Positions 25,331 to 33,576 of a stretch of 64,000 nt of DNA are shown one piece after another. A program made the translations under genes and the position numbers. The notes below the pieces were generated by a model that was given only the letters and a program-made list of their open reading frames with translations, made no database searches and was not told where the DNA came from. Origin of the DNA: an uncultured Paracoccaceae bacterium (GTDB taxonomy: Bacteria > Pseudomonadota > Alphaproteobacteria > Rhodobacterales > Rhodobacteraceae); NCBI GenBank assembly GCA_947493335.1, contig CANLQO010000002.1, positions 434,001 to 498,000 on the forward strand. The letters run 5' to 3'. How positions within the stretch are numbered: the stretch's first letter is position 1; every line of letters starts with the position of its first letter.

Positions 25331-27379
25331 TTGCAAATTTTCAACGACATCAGGTCGATTGCGGAAAAACGCGCGCGCAAGGTGCAGCCGGAAGGGCTGT
25401 GGAAACGCTATTTGGCGGGCATCATCCTTGTCATGGTTCTGCTGGGAACCACCCACCAGACCAACACGTCAATCATGAAACAGGGTCATGTTGATGCGCA
25501 AACCATCGATATGGCCGGAAAGATGCGGATGCTGACACAGCGGACGCTGCTTCTCGCAAGTGAATTCATAAACCAGCCGGATCCGACGGTTGTGCCGACC
25601 GATTTGATTGACACGATTGACCTGATGCAGGCCACGCACGATGCGTTGACCGGGGCACCAAACCTGCCACCCGCACTGCAAGCAGCTTATTTCCAAGACC
25701 CGCTTTACGTGGATATGCGGGTGGAACAGTTTCTTGCCGCCGGACGCGATTTGATCGAGCGCCAAAGGTCAGGTGCCGCGGTTGGTCCGCAGTTGGCAAC
25801 CATGATGGCGCTGGGACGGGATGACTTGCTGCGCGACCTCAACACTGTGGTGGGTCTTTATGTCGATACCTCGCGCGGCGCGATTGGTGCGCTGCGTCAT
25901 GCCCAAACATTGATGCTTTTGTGCGCAGCTCTGGTCGTCGTCATGTTGACGATCCTGATCTACCTGCCCGCGCATCTATCCGTTACGTCGACTATTCGTG
26001 ACCTGCGTCAAAGCGCCCAGCGTCTGCGCATGAACCAGAAAAAGCTACGTCACAGCAACACCGCCTTGCATCGCGCTGCGACGCATGACGCGCTGACCGA
26101 CCTGCCGAACCGGGCGTATCTGGCCGATCAAATTGCGCGAGAGCTGCGATTTGGCGATCCTGATTTCCACATCATCCACCTCGATATCGACCGCTTCAAG
26201 GCCTTCAACGATGCTGCCGGTCAGGAAAGCGGTGATGATCTTTTGCTGCGTGTTCGGGACACTTTGCTAGGGATGGCTGACCCCGGCGACTGCGTCGCTC
26301 GGACCGGCGGGGATGAATTCATGATCCTGACCCGTCACCCACCAGCACAGTTTGCGGCGGCGATTGGCACCACTTTCGAAGACCCAATTCTGATTGCCGG
26401 ACGTAATTATCAGATCAGCCTGTCGATTGGCTATGCTGCGGCGACCGCAGATCGATCAAACGCCCTTGAGGTAATATCGAATGCGGAACTTGCGCTGAAA
26501 TCGGCAAAAACAGGTGTTCGGGGATCGGTCATGGCCTACTCGACGACACTGCGTGAAGCCCGAGCGCGCAACGAAGAGCTTGCGGCTGAGCTGCCCATAG
26601 CTCTGCGCAAGGGCGAAATCGTGCCATATTTCCAACCTCAGATCAGCATGTCTGATCTGTCGCTTGTTGGAGTTGAAGTTCTGGCCCGCTGGCAACACCC
26701 CACCAAGGGCGTCATCGCGCCTGATGTCTTTTTGCCGCTCGCCACGGCCGAAGGCCTTTCTCGCGAACTCGATCAGGTGATCTGGACCGGTGCAATGCGC
26801 CAAATGCAAACCTGGATGCGCGCCGGGCATGACGTTCCGCGCCTTTCGCTGAACGCTGCCCCTGACACAATCGCCGATCCGCAAATCGTCAATAGACTGA
26901 TGGTCGATATGACGGCCTATGGTCTCAGACCCGAACACATCGTCATCGAAGTGCTTGAGACGACCTTTATTGGCAGTGTTTACGATGCCGCTGCGATAAA
27001 CATCGACCGGCTCATTGGTGCGGGGATCATGGTGGAATTGGACGATTTTGGCACTGGCTATGCGTCTTTGTCCAAACTCATTCAACTCAGCTTGTCGGGG
27101 TTCAAGCTTGACCGGTCACTGATCAGTCCCCTCCCCGCCCAGGATGCGCAAAGCATCGTTCGTGCCATGATGGCAATGGCCAACGAAATGGCCATGCATG
27201 TAGTCGCCGAAGGGATTGAATCCGAGGCTCATGCCGCTTGCCTGCAGGGCATGGGGTGCGATATCGGCCAGGGCTTTGGCATCGGACGCCCCATGCCAGC
27301 AGAAGGTTTCCTGGACTGGATGCAGACCCAGGGCGCACAGTTAAGCGGGAATTCCGCGTCTTCAAAGCTGCGGGCTTGA
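25331..27379 (+). CDS. Membrane-bound GGDEF-EAL cyclic-di-GMP enzyme with PilJ-like sensor
   Basis: 682 residues from a TTG; the first usable in-frame ATG lies far inside. Membrane segments at about 26-42 and 196-218 enclose a periplasmic PilJ/NIT-type helical sensor (IDMAGKMRMLTQRTLLLA). The GGDEF domain (about 245-405) has an intact RTGGDEF motif but Asp instead of Arg at the usual inhibitory RxxD site. The EAL domain (about 420-670) reads EVL at the signature (VEVLARWQHP) yet keeps the Glu, DDFGTGYASL and the VAEGIES and QGF motifs. Both synthesis and breakdown of c-di-GMP are possible. It is followed by ribonuclease D after 53 bases. Confidence 0.88.
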   Translation: MQIFNDIRSIAEKRARKVQPEGLWKRYLAGIILVMVLLGTTHQTNTSIMKQGHVDAQTIDMAGKMRMLTQRTLLLASEFINQPDPTVVPTDLIDTIDLMQATHDALTGAPNLPPALQAAYFQDPLYVDMRVEQFLAAGRDLIERQRSGAAVGPQLATMMALGRDDLLRDLNTVVGLYVDTSRGAIGALRHAQTLMLLCAALVVVMLTILIYLPAHLSVTSTIRDLRQSAQRLRMNQKKLRHSNTALHRAATHDALTDLPNRAYLADQIARELRFGDPDFHIIHLDIDRFKAFNDAAGQESGDDLLLRVRDTLLGMADPGDCVARTGGDEFMILTRHPPAQFAAAIGTTFEDPILIAGRNYQISLSIGYAAATADRSNALEVISNAELALKSAKTGVRGSVMAYSTTLREARARNEELAAELPIALRKGEIVPYFQPQISMSDLSLVGVEVLARWQHPTKGVIAPDVFLPLATAEGLSRELDQVIWTGAMRQMQTWMRAGHDVPRLSLNAAPDTIADPQIVNRLMVDMTAYGLRPEHIVIEVLETTFIGSVYDAAAINIDRLIGAGIMVELDDFGTGYASLSKLIQLSLSGFKLDRSLISPLPAQDAQSIVRAMMAMANEMAMHVVAEGIESEAHAACLQGMGCDIGQGFGIGRPMPAEGFLDWMQTQGAQLSGNSASSKLRA

Positions 27380-27432
27380 GAAGAGGCGCGACACGCCGTA
27401 TCTGATGTCAAACAATCCGATTGGACGGCCAC

Positions 27433-28043
27433 ATGGCGAACCACCTCTACCAAAATGACCTGCCTGATGGCCTCGATCTTGGCCCGGTCGTGGCGATCGA
27501 CTGCGAGACAATGGGGCTGAACCCACACCGCGATCGGCTGTGCCTGATCCAGATGTCCGGCGGCGATGGCGAATGCCATCTTGTGCAAGTTGGCAAAGGC
27601 CAGACAGAGGCCCCCAACCTTTGCGCAATGTTGGAAAATCCCGATGTGTTGAAACTTTTTCACTTCGGCCGGTTCGATATTGCCGCGCTGATGCACACAT
27701 TCGGGGCGACCACCGCACCGGTTTACTGCACGAAAATCGCGTCCAAACTGGTGCGGACTTTCACCGATCGTCATGGTCTGAAGAATTTGCTGCAGGAACT
27801 GGTCGGCATCGACATTTCCAAACACCAGCAGCAAAGCGACTGGGGTGCTGCCACGCTCAGCGATGCGCAATTGGATTATGCCGCCTCTGACGTCCTGCAC
27901 CTGCACCAGTTGCGCGACAAGTTGAACGCGATGTTGGAACGCGAAGGCCGGGCCGAGATAGCACAGTCCTGTTTCGACTTTCTACCAACTCGGGCGCGGC
28001 TTGACCTCGCCGGTTGGCCCGAAGTCGACATTTTCTCGCACTG
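27433..28043 (+). CDS. rnd: Ribonuclease D-like 3'-5' exonuclease (short form)
   Basis: 203 residues from the ATG at 27433 (stop ends near 28044). The DEDDy exonuclease motifs are present: VAIDCETMGL with the D-x-E pair, HFGRFDIAAL for motif II, and YAASDVLHLHQLRDKL for motif III with Tyr and Asp. Escherichia coli RNase D has two HRDC domains after the exonuclease; they are missing here, as in the short alphaproteobacterial forms. It trims the 3' ends of structured RNAs. The kdsD start follows almost immediately. Confidence 0.88.
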
Positions 28044-28045
28044 AC

Positions 28046-29005
28046 ATGACAACACCGCAGGATCATCTGGCGATCGCGCGCCGTGTCATCGCAGATGAGG
28101 CCGCTGGCCTTGCCGCCCTTGCAGACGGTCTGGGCCACGGATTTGAACAGGCCGTGCAGAAAATCCTGAACGCAAAAGGCCGGATTATCGTGTCCGGCAT
28201 TGGCAAGTCAGGCCATATCGCACGCAAGATCGCGGCAACGCTCGCCTCGACCGGGACGCCCGCACAATTTGTCCACCCCGCCGAAGCCAGCCATGGCGAC
28301 CTTGGCATGGTGACCCGCCATGACATCGTGCTCGCTCTGTCGAATTCGGGTGAAGCGCCGGAGTTGGCCAATCTGGTTGCCTACACCCGTCGGTTTGGCA
28401 TCCCGCTCATCGCGATTTCCAGTCGGGATGACAGCACGTTGGCCAAACAGGCCGATATCCGGATCAATATCCCGCAACTGGGGGAGGCTTGCGGCTTTGG
28501 TGTGGTCCCGACAACGTCCACCACCATGTCGCTCGCGGTCGGAGACGCGCTTGCGATCACCCTGATGCAGGCGCGCCAGTTCACGCCAGAAGATTTCCAC
28601 GCCTTCCATCCTGGCGGCAAATTGGGCGCGCGACTTGCCCGGGTTGCAGACCTGATGCACACCGGCGAAGCGGTGCCGCAGGTCAGCCCCGACACGGCAA
28701 TGGGTGATACGCTCTTGATGATCAGCCAAAAAGGCTTTGGCGTCGTGGCAGTGACCCAGCCCGACGGAACCCTTGACGGCGTCATCACCGATGGTGACCT
28801 GCGCCGCCACATGGATGGCCTGATGTCCAAAACCGCGGGCGAAGTCATGACACCCGACCCCACCACCATCGCGCCTACCGCGCTCGCCGAAGAGGCCGTT
28901 GCGCGCATGACCGGCAAGATCACCTGCCTTTTCGCGGTTGATGACGCCAACAAGATCGCGGGCGTGCTGCATATCCACGATTGTCTGCGGGCCGGCGTGG
29001 TCTAG
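28046..29005 (+). CDS. kdsD: D-arabinose-5-phosphate isomerase KdsD (KpsF/GutQ)
   Basis: 319 residues from the ATG at 28046, right after the rnd stop; the frame opens earlier inside rnd. An N-terminal SIS domain (about 35-170; SGIGKSGHIARKIAATLASTG) is followed by the AFHPGGKLG link and two CBS domains (about 205-319). It turns ribulose-5-phosphate into arabinose-5-phosphate, the first step to Kdo. It is the head of the kdsD-lptC-lptA-lptB run and matches kdsB at 39.7-40.5 kb in pathway. Confidence 0.94.
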   Translation: MTTPQDHLAIARRVIADEAAGLAALADGLGHGFEQAVQKILNAKGRIIVSGIGKSGHIARKIAATLASTGTPAQFVHPAEASHGDLGMVTRHDIVLALSNSGEAPELANLVAYTRRFGIPLIAISSRDDSTLAKQADIRINIPQLGEACGFGVVPTTSTTMSLAVGDALAITLMQARQFTPEDFHAFHPGGKLGARLARVADLMHTGEAVPQVSPDTAMGDTLLMISQKGFGVVAVTQPDGTLDGVITDGDLRRHMDGLMSKTAGEVMTPDPTTIAPTALAEEAVARMTGKITCLFAVDDANKIAGVLHIHDCLRAGVV

Positions 29006-29009
29006 ACCA

Positions 29010-29612
29010 ATGGTCCAGGACCTTACCTTTCACAGCAGGTTGGTCGGTTGGTTCAAGATCATCTTGCCGCTTTGTGCGCTTGCGCTGTTGTCGACACTTT
29101 TCCTTTTTGCGCGGAGCCCGGCAGAGGCACCGGCCATCCCCTTTGCAGAGCTCGACAAGCTGGCGCAGGAACAACAAATCACGGCACCACGGTTTTCCGG
29201 TGTAGCCGACGACGGGTCCATCATCGCCATTACTGCCGCAGCGGCCAAGCCCGAGGCTGCCGACCGTCTGACGATCGACGCGCCGCAATTGTCACTTGAT
29301 GCAGCCGACGGTACGCGTCTCACAATCCAGGCCGGGTTCGGCATGGTTGACGGCCCGGCACAGCGCGCGGAAATGGGTGGATTGGCCCGGCTAGAGACGT
29401 CGTCAGGCTACCGGATGGAAACCGAAGGTTTGACCGCCAATCTTGCGACGGGGGAAATCACCTCTCACGGGCCCCTTGAAATTCAGGCGCCCTATGGCGA
29501 AGTCATGGCAGGGCAGGTCACAATCCTGTCTTCGCCAGATGGTACTGGGCAGCGGATGGATTTCACCAAAGGTGTTAAACTGGTATATGACCCCGCAACC
29601 CGCCGAGAGTAG
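29010..29612 (+). CDS. lptC: LptC, LPS transport protein
   Basis: 200 residues from the ATG at 29010, 4 bases after the kdsD stop. One membrane segment (about 15-32; IILPLCALALLSTLFLF) anchors a periplasmic beta-jellyroll (about 60-200). LptC takes LPS from the LptB2FG pump and passes it to LptA. Sequence is only loosely conserved in this family, but the place before lptA and lptB decides the call. E. coli has kdsC between kdsD and lptC; here it is absent. Confidence 0.9.
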   Translation: MVQDLTFHSRLVGWFKIILPLCALALLSTLFLFARSPAEAPAIPFAELDKLAQEQQITAPRFSGVADDGSIIAITAAAAKPEAADRLTIDAPQLSLDAADGTRLTIQAGFGMVDGPAQRAEMGGLARLETSSGYRMETEGLTANLATGEITSHGPLEIQAPYGEVMAGQVTILSSPDGTGQRMDFTKGVKLVYDPATRRE

Positions 29613-29618
29613 GACCCG

Positions 29619-30101
29619 ATGATGACCCGCCTGATTGCCGTTTTCCTTGCCCTTGGCCTCGCCTGGCCCGCATCGGCACAGACCAACATCAACCTTGGCG
29701 GCATCTCGGCCGATCCAACCGCTCCGGTTGAGGTCAGCGCCGACAACCTGTCGGTCGATCAGGACAGCGGCACAGCGATATTTTCCGGCAACGTCATCAT
29801 CGGTCAGGGCGCGCTGCGGCTGTCGGCAGGCAACGTAGAGGTCGTCTATTCCGATGCGACCGGCGATATCGCCCGACTCAAGGCCACGGGCGGCGTCACC
29901 TTTGTCACCGCGACCGAGGCAGCAGAGGCGCAAACAGCCGACTATGACCTGACCGCCGGAACACTTGTGTTGACCGGTGACGTATTGCTGACCCAAGGGG
30001 CCAGTGCCCTGTCCGCTGACAAGATGAGCATTAACCTCACGACCGGCAACGCAGAGATGTCAGGCCGCGTTCGGACCGTCTTTCAACAAGGTGGCAACTG
30101 A
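29619..30101 (+). CDS. lptA: LptA, periplasmic LPS bridge protein
   Basis: 160 residues. A signal peptide with likely cleavage after WPASA at about residue 20 is followed by a beta-jellyroll of the OstA type (VEVSADNLSVDQDSGTAIFSGNV is the entry strand pair). It makes the bridge for LPS across the periplasm. Starts 6 bases after lptC and overlaps lptB by one base (TGATG). Confidence 0.93.
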   Translation: MMTRLIAVFLALGLAWPASAQTNINLGGISADPTAPVEVSADNLSVDQDSGTAIFSGNVIIGQGALRLSAGNVEVVYSDATGDIARLKATGGVTFVTATEAAEAQTADYDLTAGTLVLTGDVLLTQGASALSADKMSINLTTGNAEMSGRVRTVFQQGGN

Positions 30102-30856
30102 TGGCACCAACCTTGACAGTTCAGGATGGTGACGCAGGGCTACGGGTCACGAACCTGCGCAAAAGCTATCGCAAGCGGCCGGTAATCCGTGACGTCAGTA
30201 TGACACTCGGTCGGGGTGAGGCGGTCGCCCTTCTGGGCCCCAACGGAAGCGGCAAGACCACCTGCTTTTATTTGGTCGCAGGTCTGATCAACGCCGAAGG
30301 CGGGCGCGTCACCGTTGATGGCAACGATGTCACAACGCTGCCAATGTACCGCCGCGCCAAACTGGGCATCGGATATCTGCCGCAGGAAATGTCCATCTTT
30401 CGTGGCATGAGCGTTGAAGACAACATCCTCGCAATCCTCGAGATCAGCATCCCGGATCGCCACAAACGGCGTGAACGGCTGGAAGAGCTGTTGTCTGAGT
30501 TCTCAATCGAACATTTACGCCGCGCCCCCGCAATCGCACTATCAGGCGGTGAGCGGCGACGCGCGGAAATCGCGCGCTGTCTGGCTGCGGGCCCCAAGTA
30601 TGTGCTGTTGGACGAACCATTTGCGGGCGTCGACCCGATTGCAGTCGATGAAATCCGGCTTTTGGTCGCAGATCTGAAGAACCGCGGGATTGGTGTGCTG
30701 ATCACCGATCACAATGTCCGGGAAACGCTGCAGATCGTTGATCGCGCCTATATTTTGCACGACGGCAAGATCTTGATGAGTGGAACAACAGACGAAGTTG
30801 TCGAGGATGAAAACGTGCGCCGGGTCTACCTTGGAAAAGGCTTTCGCGTTAACTAA
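30101..30856 (+). CDS. lptB: LptB, ATPase of the LPS export pump
   Basis: 251 residues. Walker A is LLGPNGSGKTT (about 45-55), the Q-loop YLPQEMSIFRGMS, the ABC signature LSGGERRRAEIARCL, Walker B YVLLDEPFAGVDP and the switch His in LITDHNVRETL. All are typical of LptB. It powers LPS extraction with LptF and LptG, coded elsewhere. In E. coli rpoN follows; here the next gene is hpf after a 225-base gap. Confidence 0.96.
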   Translation: MAPTLTVQDGDAGLRVTNLRKSYRKRPVIRDVSMTLGRGEAVALLGPNGSGKTTCFYLVAGLINAEGGRVTVDGNDVTTLPMYRRAKLGIGYLPQEMSIFRGMSVEDNILAILEISIPDRHKRRERLEELLSEFSIEHLRRAPAIALSGGERRRAEIARCLAAGPKYVLLDEPFAGVDPIAVDEIRLLVADLKNRGIGVLITDHNVRETLQIVDRAYILHDGKILMSGTTDEVVEDENVRRVYLGKGFRVN

Positions 30857-31081
30857 TTGGCAGGCCATTTGGATCAAGAATCCATTGACAGACAAGGTGC
30901 TTCTGACGCTCAATGAAGGGGATGAATGACCCGGTTCAGAATCTTGTCCGCTTTCAGGCCTTGCTGCCTGACGGACAGCCTAAACCAAATGACGGTCGGT
31001 TCCATCACTCCCCCATGGCGCGCAACTGACCTGCACTTGCAGGCCAAACGACGTGCCGCCACGTCACGAAAAGGAGACACG
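30857..31081. other. lptB-hpf gap, where rpoN stands in other proteobacteria
   Basis: 225 bases with no convincing coding frame and no trace of an rpoN remnant that I can recognise. A TTGACA near 30888 lacks a good -10. The last bases carry the hpf ribosome site AAGGAG. Confidence 0.5.
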
Positions 31082-31657
31082 ATGCGGTATCAGATCAGCG
31101 GGAAACAGATCGACATTGGCGCAGCGCTGCAAACCCATGTCCAAACCGAACTTGATGATATGTTGTCGAAATATGCCGGTCGCCCGACCGAAGCGACCGT
31201 CGTATTTTCCAAGTCCGGACACGAATATGTCTGTGAGACCGTGATCCACCTGTCCACCGGTCTGACCGCACAGGCGCGCGCGCACGAGCCTGAAATTTAT
31301 GCCGCTTTTGACGGCAGCAACGAAAAGATGGACAAACAACTCCGGCGATACAAGCGCCGCCTGAAGGACCACCATCGCGAGCGGTCACAGCCTGTTGAAC
31401 TTTCTGCTGCCGACTCGTATATCCTCGCCGCAACAGATGAATCGCATGAGGCGGATAAGACCGACGACGCACCAATTATCGTGGCAGAAATGGAAACCAA
31501 GATTCCAGCGATCTCTGTCGGTGAAGCGGTGATGCAAATGGAATTGGCCGACACACACGTGGTCGTGTTCCGCAATGAGAAGCACAACGGAATAAATGTG
31601 GTATACAGACGGGACGATGGAAACATCGGTTGGATTGACCCGCGCACGACGGGTTAG
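31082..31657 (+). CDS. hpf: Long-form ribosome hibernation promoting factor HPF
   Basis: 191 residues from the ATG at 31082, 7 bases after AAAGGAG; an in-frame opening at 30926 has no such site. Residues 1-100 form the ribosome-binding domain (MRYQISGKQIDIGAALQTHV, with a basic KRYKRRLKDHH helix). Residues about 130-191 are the C-terminal dimerisation domain (VVFRNEKHNGINVVYRRDDGNIG split across two strands). Long HPF makes 100S ribosome dimers in starved cells without a separate RMF. It precedes ptsN as in many proteobacteria. Confidence 0.93.
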   Translation: MRYQISGKQIDIGAALQTHVQTELDDMLSKYAGRPTEATVVFSKSGHEYVCETVIHLSTGLTAQARAHEPEIYAAFDGSNEKMDKQLRRYKRRLKDHHRERSQPVELSAADSYILAATDESHEADKTDDAPIIVAEMETKIPAISVGEAVMQMELADTHVVVFRNEKHNGINVVYRRDDGNIGWIDPRTTG

Positions 31658-31684
31658 ACCCGTCGCCTGGACGAGGGAACAAAG

Positions 31685-32149
31685 ATGCAAGTGGCCGATA
31701 TTCTAAAGCCAAGCGCCGTCAAAGTGATCAACAGCTGCACCAGCAAAAAGCGGCTGTTTCACGATCTCGGCGCACTGGCCGAAAGCTGCTATGACTTGCC
31801 CGCAAACGATGTGATCGAGGCCTTGATCGAACGTGAAGGCCTTGGTCCAACCGGCGTTGGCCACGGGATTGCACTGCCGCATGCCCGCATGCCGCAGGTC
31901 AGCAATGTGCTGGGGTTCTTCTTGCGCCTTGAAAAACCACTCAGTTTTGAGGCTGTCGATCGGCAGCCCGTTGATCTGGTGTTTTGCCTGTTGGCACCAG
32001 AGGATGCAGGCGTTGAGCACCTCAAAGCCCTGGCACTCGTCTCTCGGACAATGCGTAGCGATGATGTTTGCACCAAGCTGCGTGCAAACAATGATCCCGC
32101 GTCGCTTTTTGCGCTGCTGACCGAAGCCTCTGCCAGTCAGGCCGCGTAG
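31685..32149 (+). CDS. ptsN: PtsN, EIIA protein of the nitrogen phosphotransferase system
   Basis: 154 residues. A PTS EIIA type-2 fold with the phosphoryl-accepting His in GHGIALPHARMP (near residue 66). PtsN takes part in regulation of nitrogen, potassium and envelope stress rather than sugar uptake. Starts 27 bases after hpf with GAGGGA upstream. Its end overlaps the sulfotransferase gene end by 13 bases on the opposite strand. Confidence 0.93.
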   Translation: MQVADILKPSAVKVINSCTSKKRLFHDLGALAESCYDLPANDVIEALIEREGLGPTGVGHGIALPHARMPQVSNVLGFFLRLEKPLSFEAVDRQPVDLVFCLLAPEDAGVEHLKALALVSRTMRSDDVCTKLRANNDPASLFALLTEASASQAA

Positions 32150-33573
32150 TCGCCAAACCCGAACATCTGATAGTCGCGCCCAAAGGCCTGCCGCGTCGCG
32201 GCCTCGACTTTCGCGTCATAAATCGCGGCCAGCCTGTCAGCCCAGGGATCGGTGTTATCAGGCACGACAGGCATCTTCCTGCGCCCAATCTGTCCGGCGA
32301 GCCCTGCAAGGTCTGACCGCAGGCGGTCCTCGCGCAGGATCATATCGGGCGGGCCGAACTCAACCATGCCTTGCAGAACCGACAATTGCGTTGACCAGCA
32401 CGGATCAACGCGGGTGGCCGTTTGCGCCGACAAATTGCTTTTGAGAAAGCTCAGGAACGTCAGGAACGCAGCCTTGTGCGCTGCCATATCATATTCGGGG
32501 TCATTGGTGGGGTCCGGCGCGTGATCCGGAATTTCCAACCGATGCACCTTGCGCAGGGTTTCACGGATTTCAGCGAAACTGCCGGGACCGGTGTCCAAAA
32601 TCTTGTCGCAGAATGCCGTGTGCGCCCAAGCCACCGGATGCCGCAAAACGGTAAAACTGCGATGCCCAGGGCGTTCATTCATCCAGCTGCGCAGGCTTTT
32701 CTGGCTGAACTTTCGCTGCAGCGCCGGAGGCTCAACCCCGTCCAACGCAGCCATCCATGCTTCGACCACGGGAACCGGGCCAGACTTCAGCGGCAAATAC
32801 AGCAGCGGCGATGTGGCGGCGGCCACATAGGTCGGGACAAGCGGGCCCCGGCGCGGCTCAAAATTCGGCGTTCGGCTCAGGTTAAAGCGATCCATACGCG
32901 CCAGCGCCTGCTCCATCTCTTCAAAATTTGCGACCTTGGCAGACATGGGTGCCGGATTTTGCTTTTTCAGATTCCGGTCCAGATGCTCGATCCGCGCCTC
33001 AGATCCCAAAAAGGCGGCAAGACCATTCATCACATCCACATCCTGCAAATCCTCATAGGCCACATAAAAGGCCGTCTGGCCGGACCGCTGCAAGGTATTG
33101 AGCAGCTTGACCTGAAATGCCTGCAAATCGGCGATATGGGTCTCAAACTCTTCAGGATCAAAGGTGATCGTCTGCGTTTTGGCGTGGGTGGCATTGGTCA
33201 GCTTCCATTGCCCCGTAGCGCTGGCGATTTTCCAACTGACAAAGCTGTCGACCGGGTTCCGCGTAAGGATCACCTTGGCGCAGCGCGGGTCTTCCAGACA
33301 GGTATCAAGCACGCGCGGATCGTGATCATTGAAATACCGAAAGCCGCCAAGCCCCGGTGCTGCCTTGACGGCCGCAACCAACCGCATTGGGTCTGCATCA
33401 CGCTCTGGCTGTGTGATGCCCAGCACCTTTTCCTGATCGGGGTAGCCGATGAAATGCGGGTTAAACGCCTCTCCATGACAGCTTAGACCATCAAAGGCGT
33501 TGATGTTCGCCTCCAGAAAATTGGACCCTGTCCGCATCTCGGCGAACACCACAAAGTAATCAAACTGCGCCAC
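32137..33573 (-). CDS. NodH-like sulfotransferase with a second sulfotransferase-like half
   Basis: 478 residues. The N-terminal half has the PAPS 5'-phosphosulfate loop EMRTGSNFLE (12-21) and the 3'-phosphate motif ILTRNPVDSFVSWK (about 100-113), as in Stf0/NodH enzymes that sulfate glycans. The C-terminal half has another motif of that type, FTVLRHPVAWAHTAFCDKIL (about 302-321), resembling the RHP-x5-SAF-x-DK of the sulfotransferase-2 family. No second 5' loop is clear, so the second half may be a partner or degenerate domain. It is 4 bases after a GT14-like gene and near cysQ. Confidence 0.8.
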   Translation of the reverse strand: MAQFDYFVVFAEMRTGSNFLEANINAFDGLSCHGEAFNPHFIGYPDQEKVLGITQPERDADPMRLVAAVKAAPGLGGFRYFNDHDPRVLDTCLEDPRCAKVILTRNPVDSFVSWKIASATGQWKLTNATHAKTQTITFDPEEFETHIADLQAFQVKLLNTLQRSGQTAFYVAYEDLQDVDVMNGLAAFLGSEARIEHLDRNLKKQNPAPMSAKVANFEEMEQALARMDRFNLSRTPNFEPRRGPLVPTYVAAATSPLLYLPLKSGPVPVVEAWMAALDGVEPPALQRKFSQKSLRSWMNERPGHRSFTVLRHPVAWAHTAFCDKILDTGPGSFAEIRETLRKVHRLEIPDHAPDPTNDPEYDMAAHKAAFLTFLSFLKSNLSAQTATRVDPCWSTQLSVLQGMVEFGPPDMILREDRLRSDLAGLAGQIGRRKMPVVPDNTDPWADRLAAIYDAKVEAATRQAFGRDYQMFGFGDYAA

Positions 33574-33576
33574 GCT

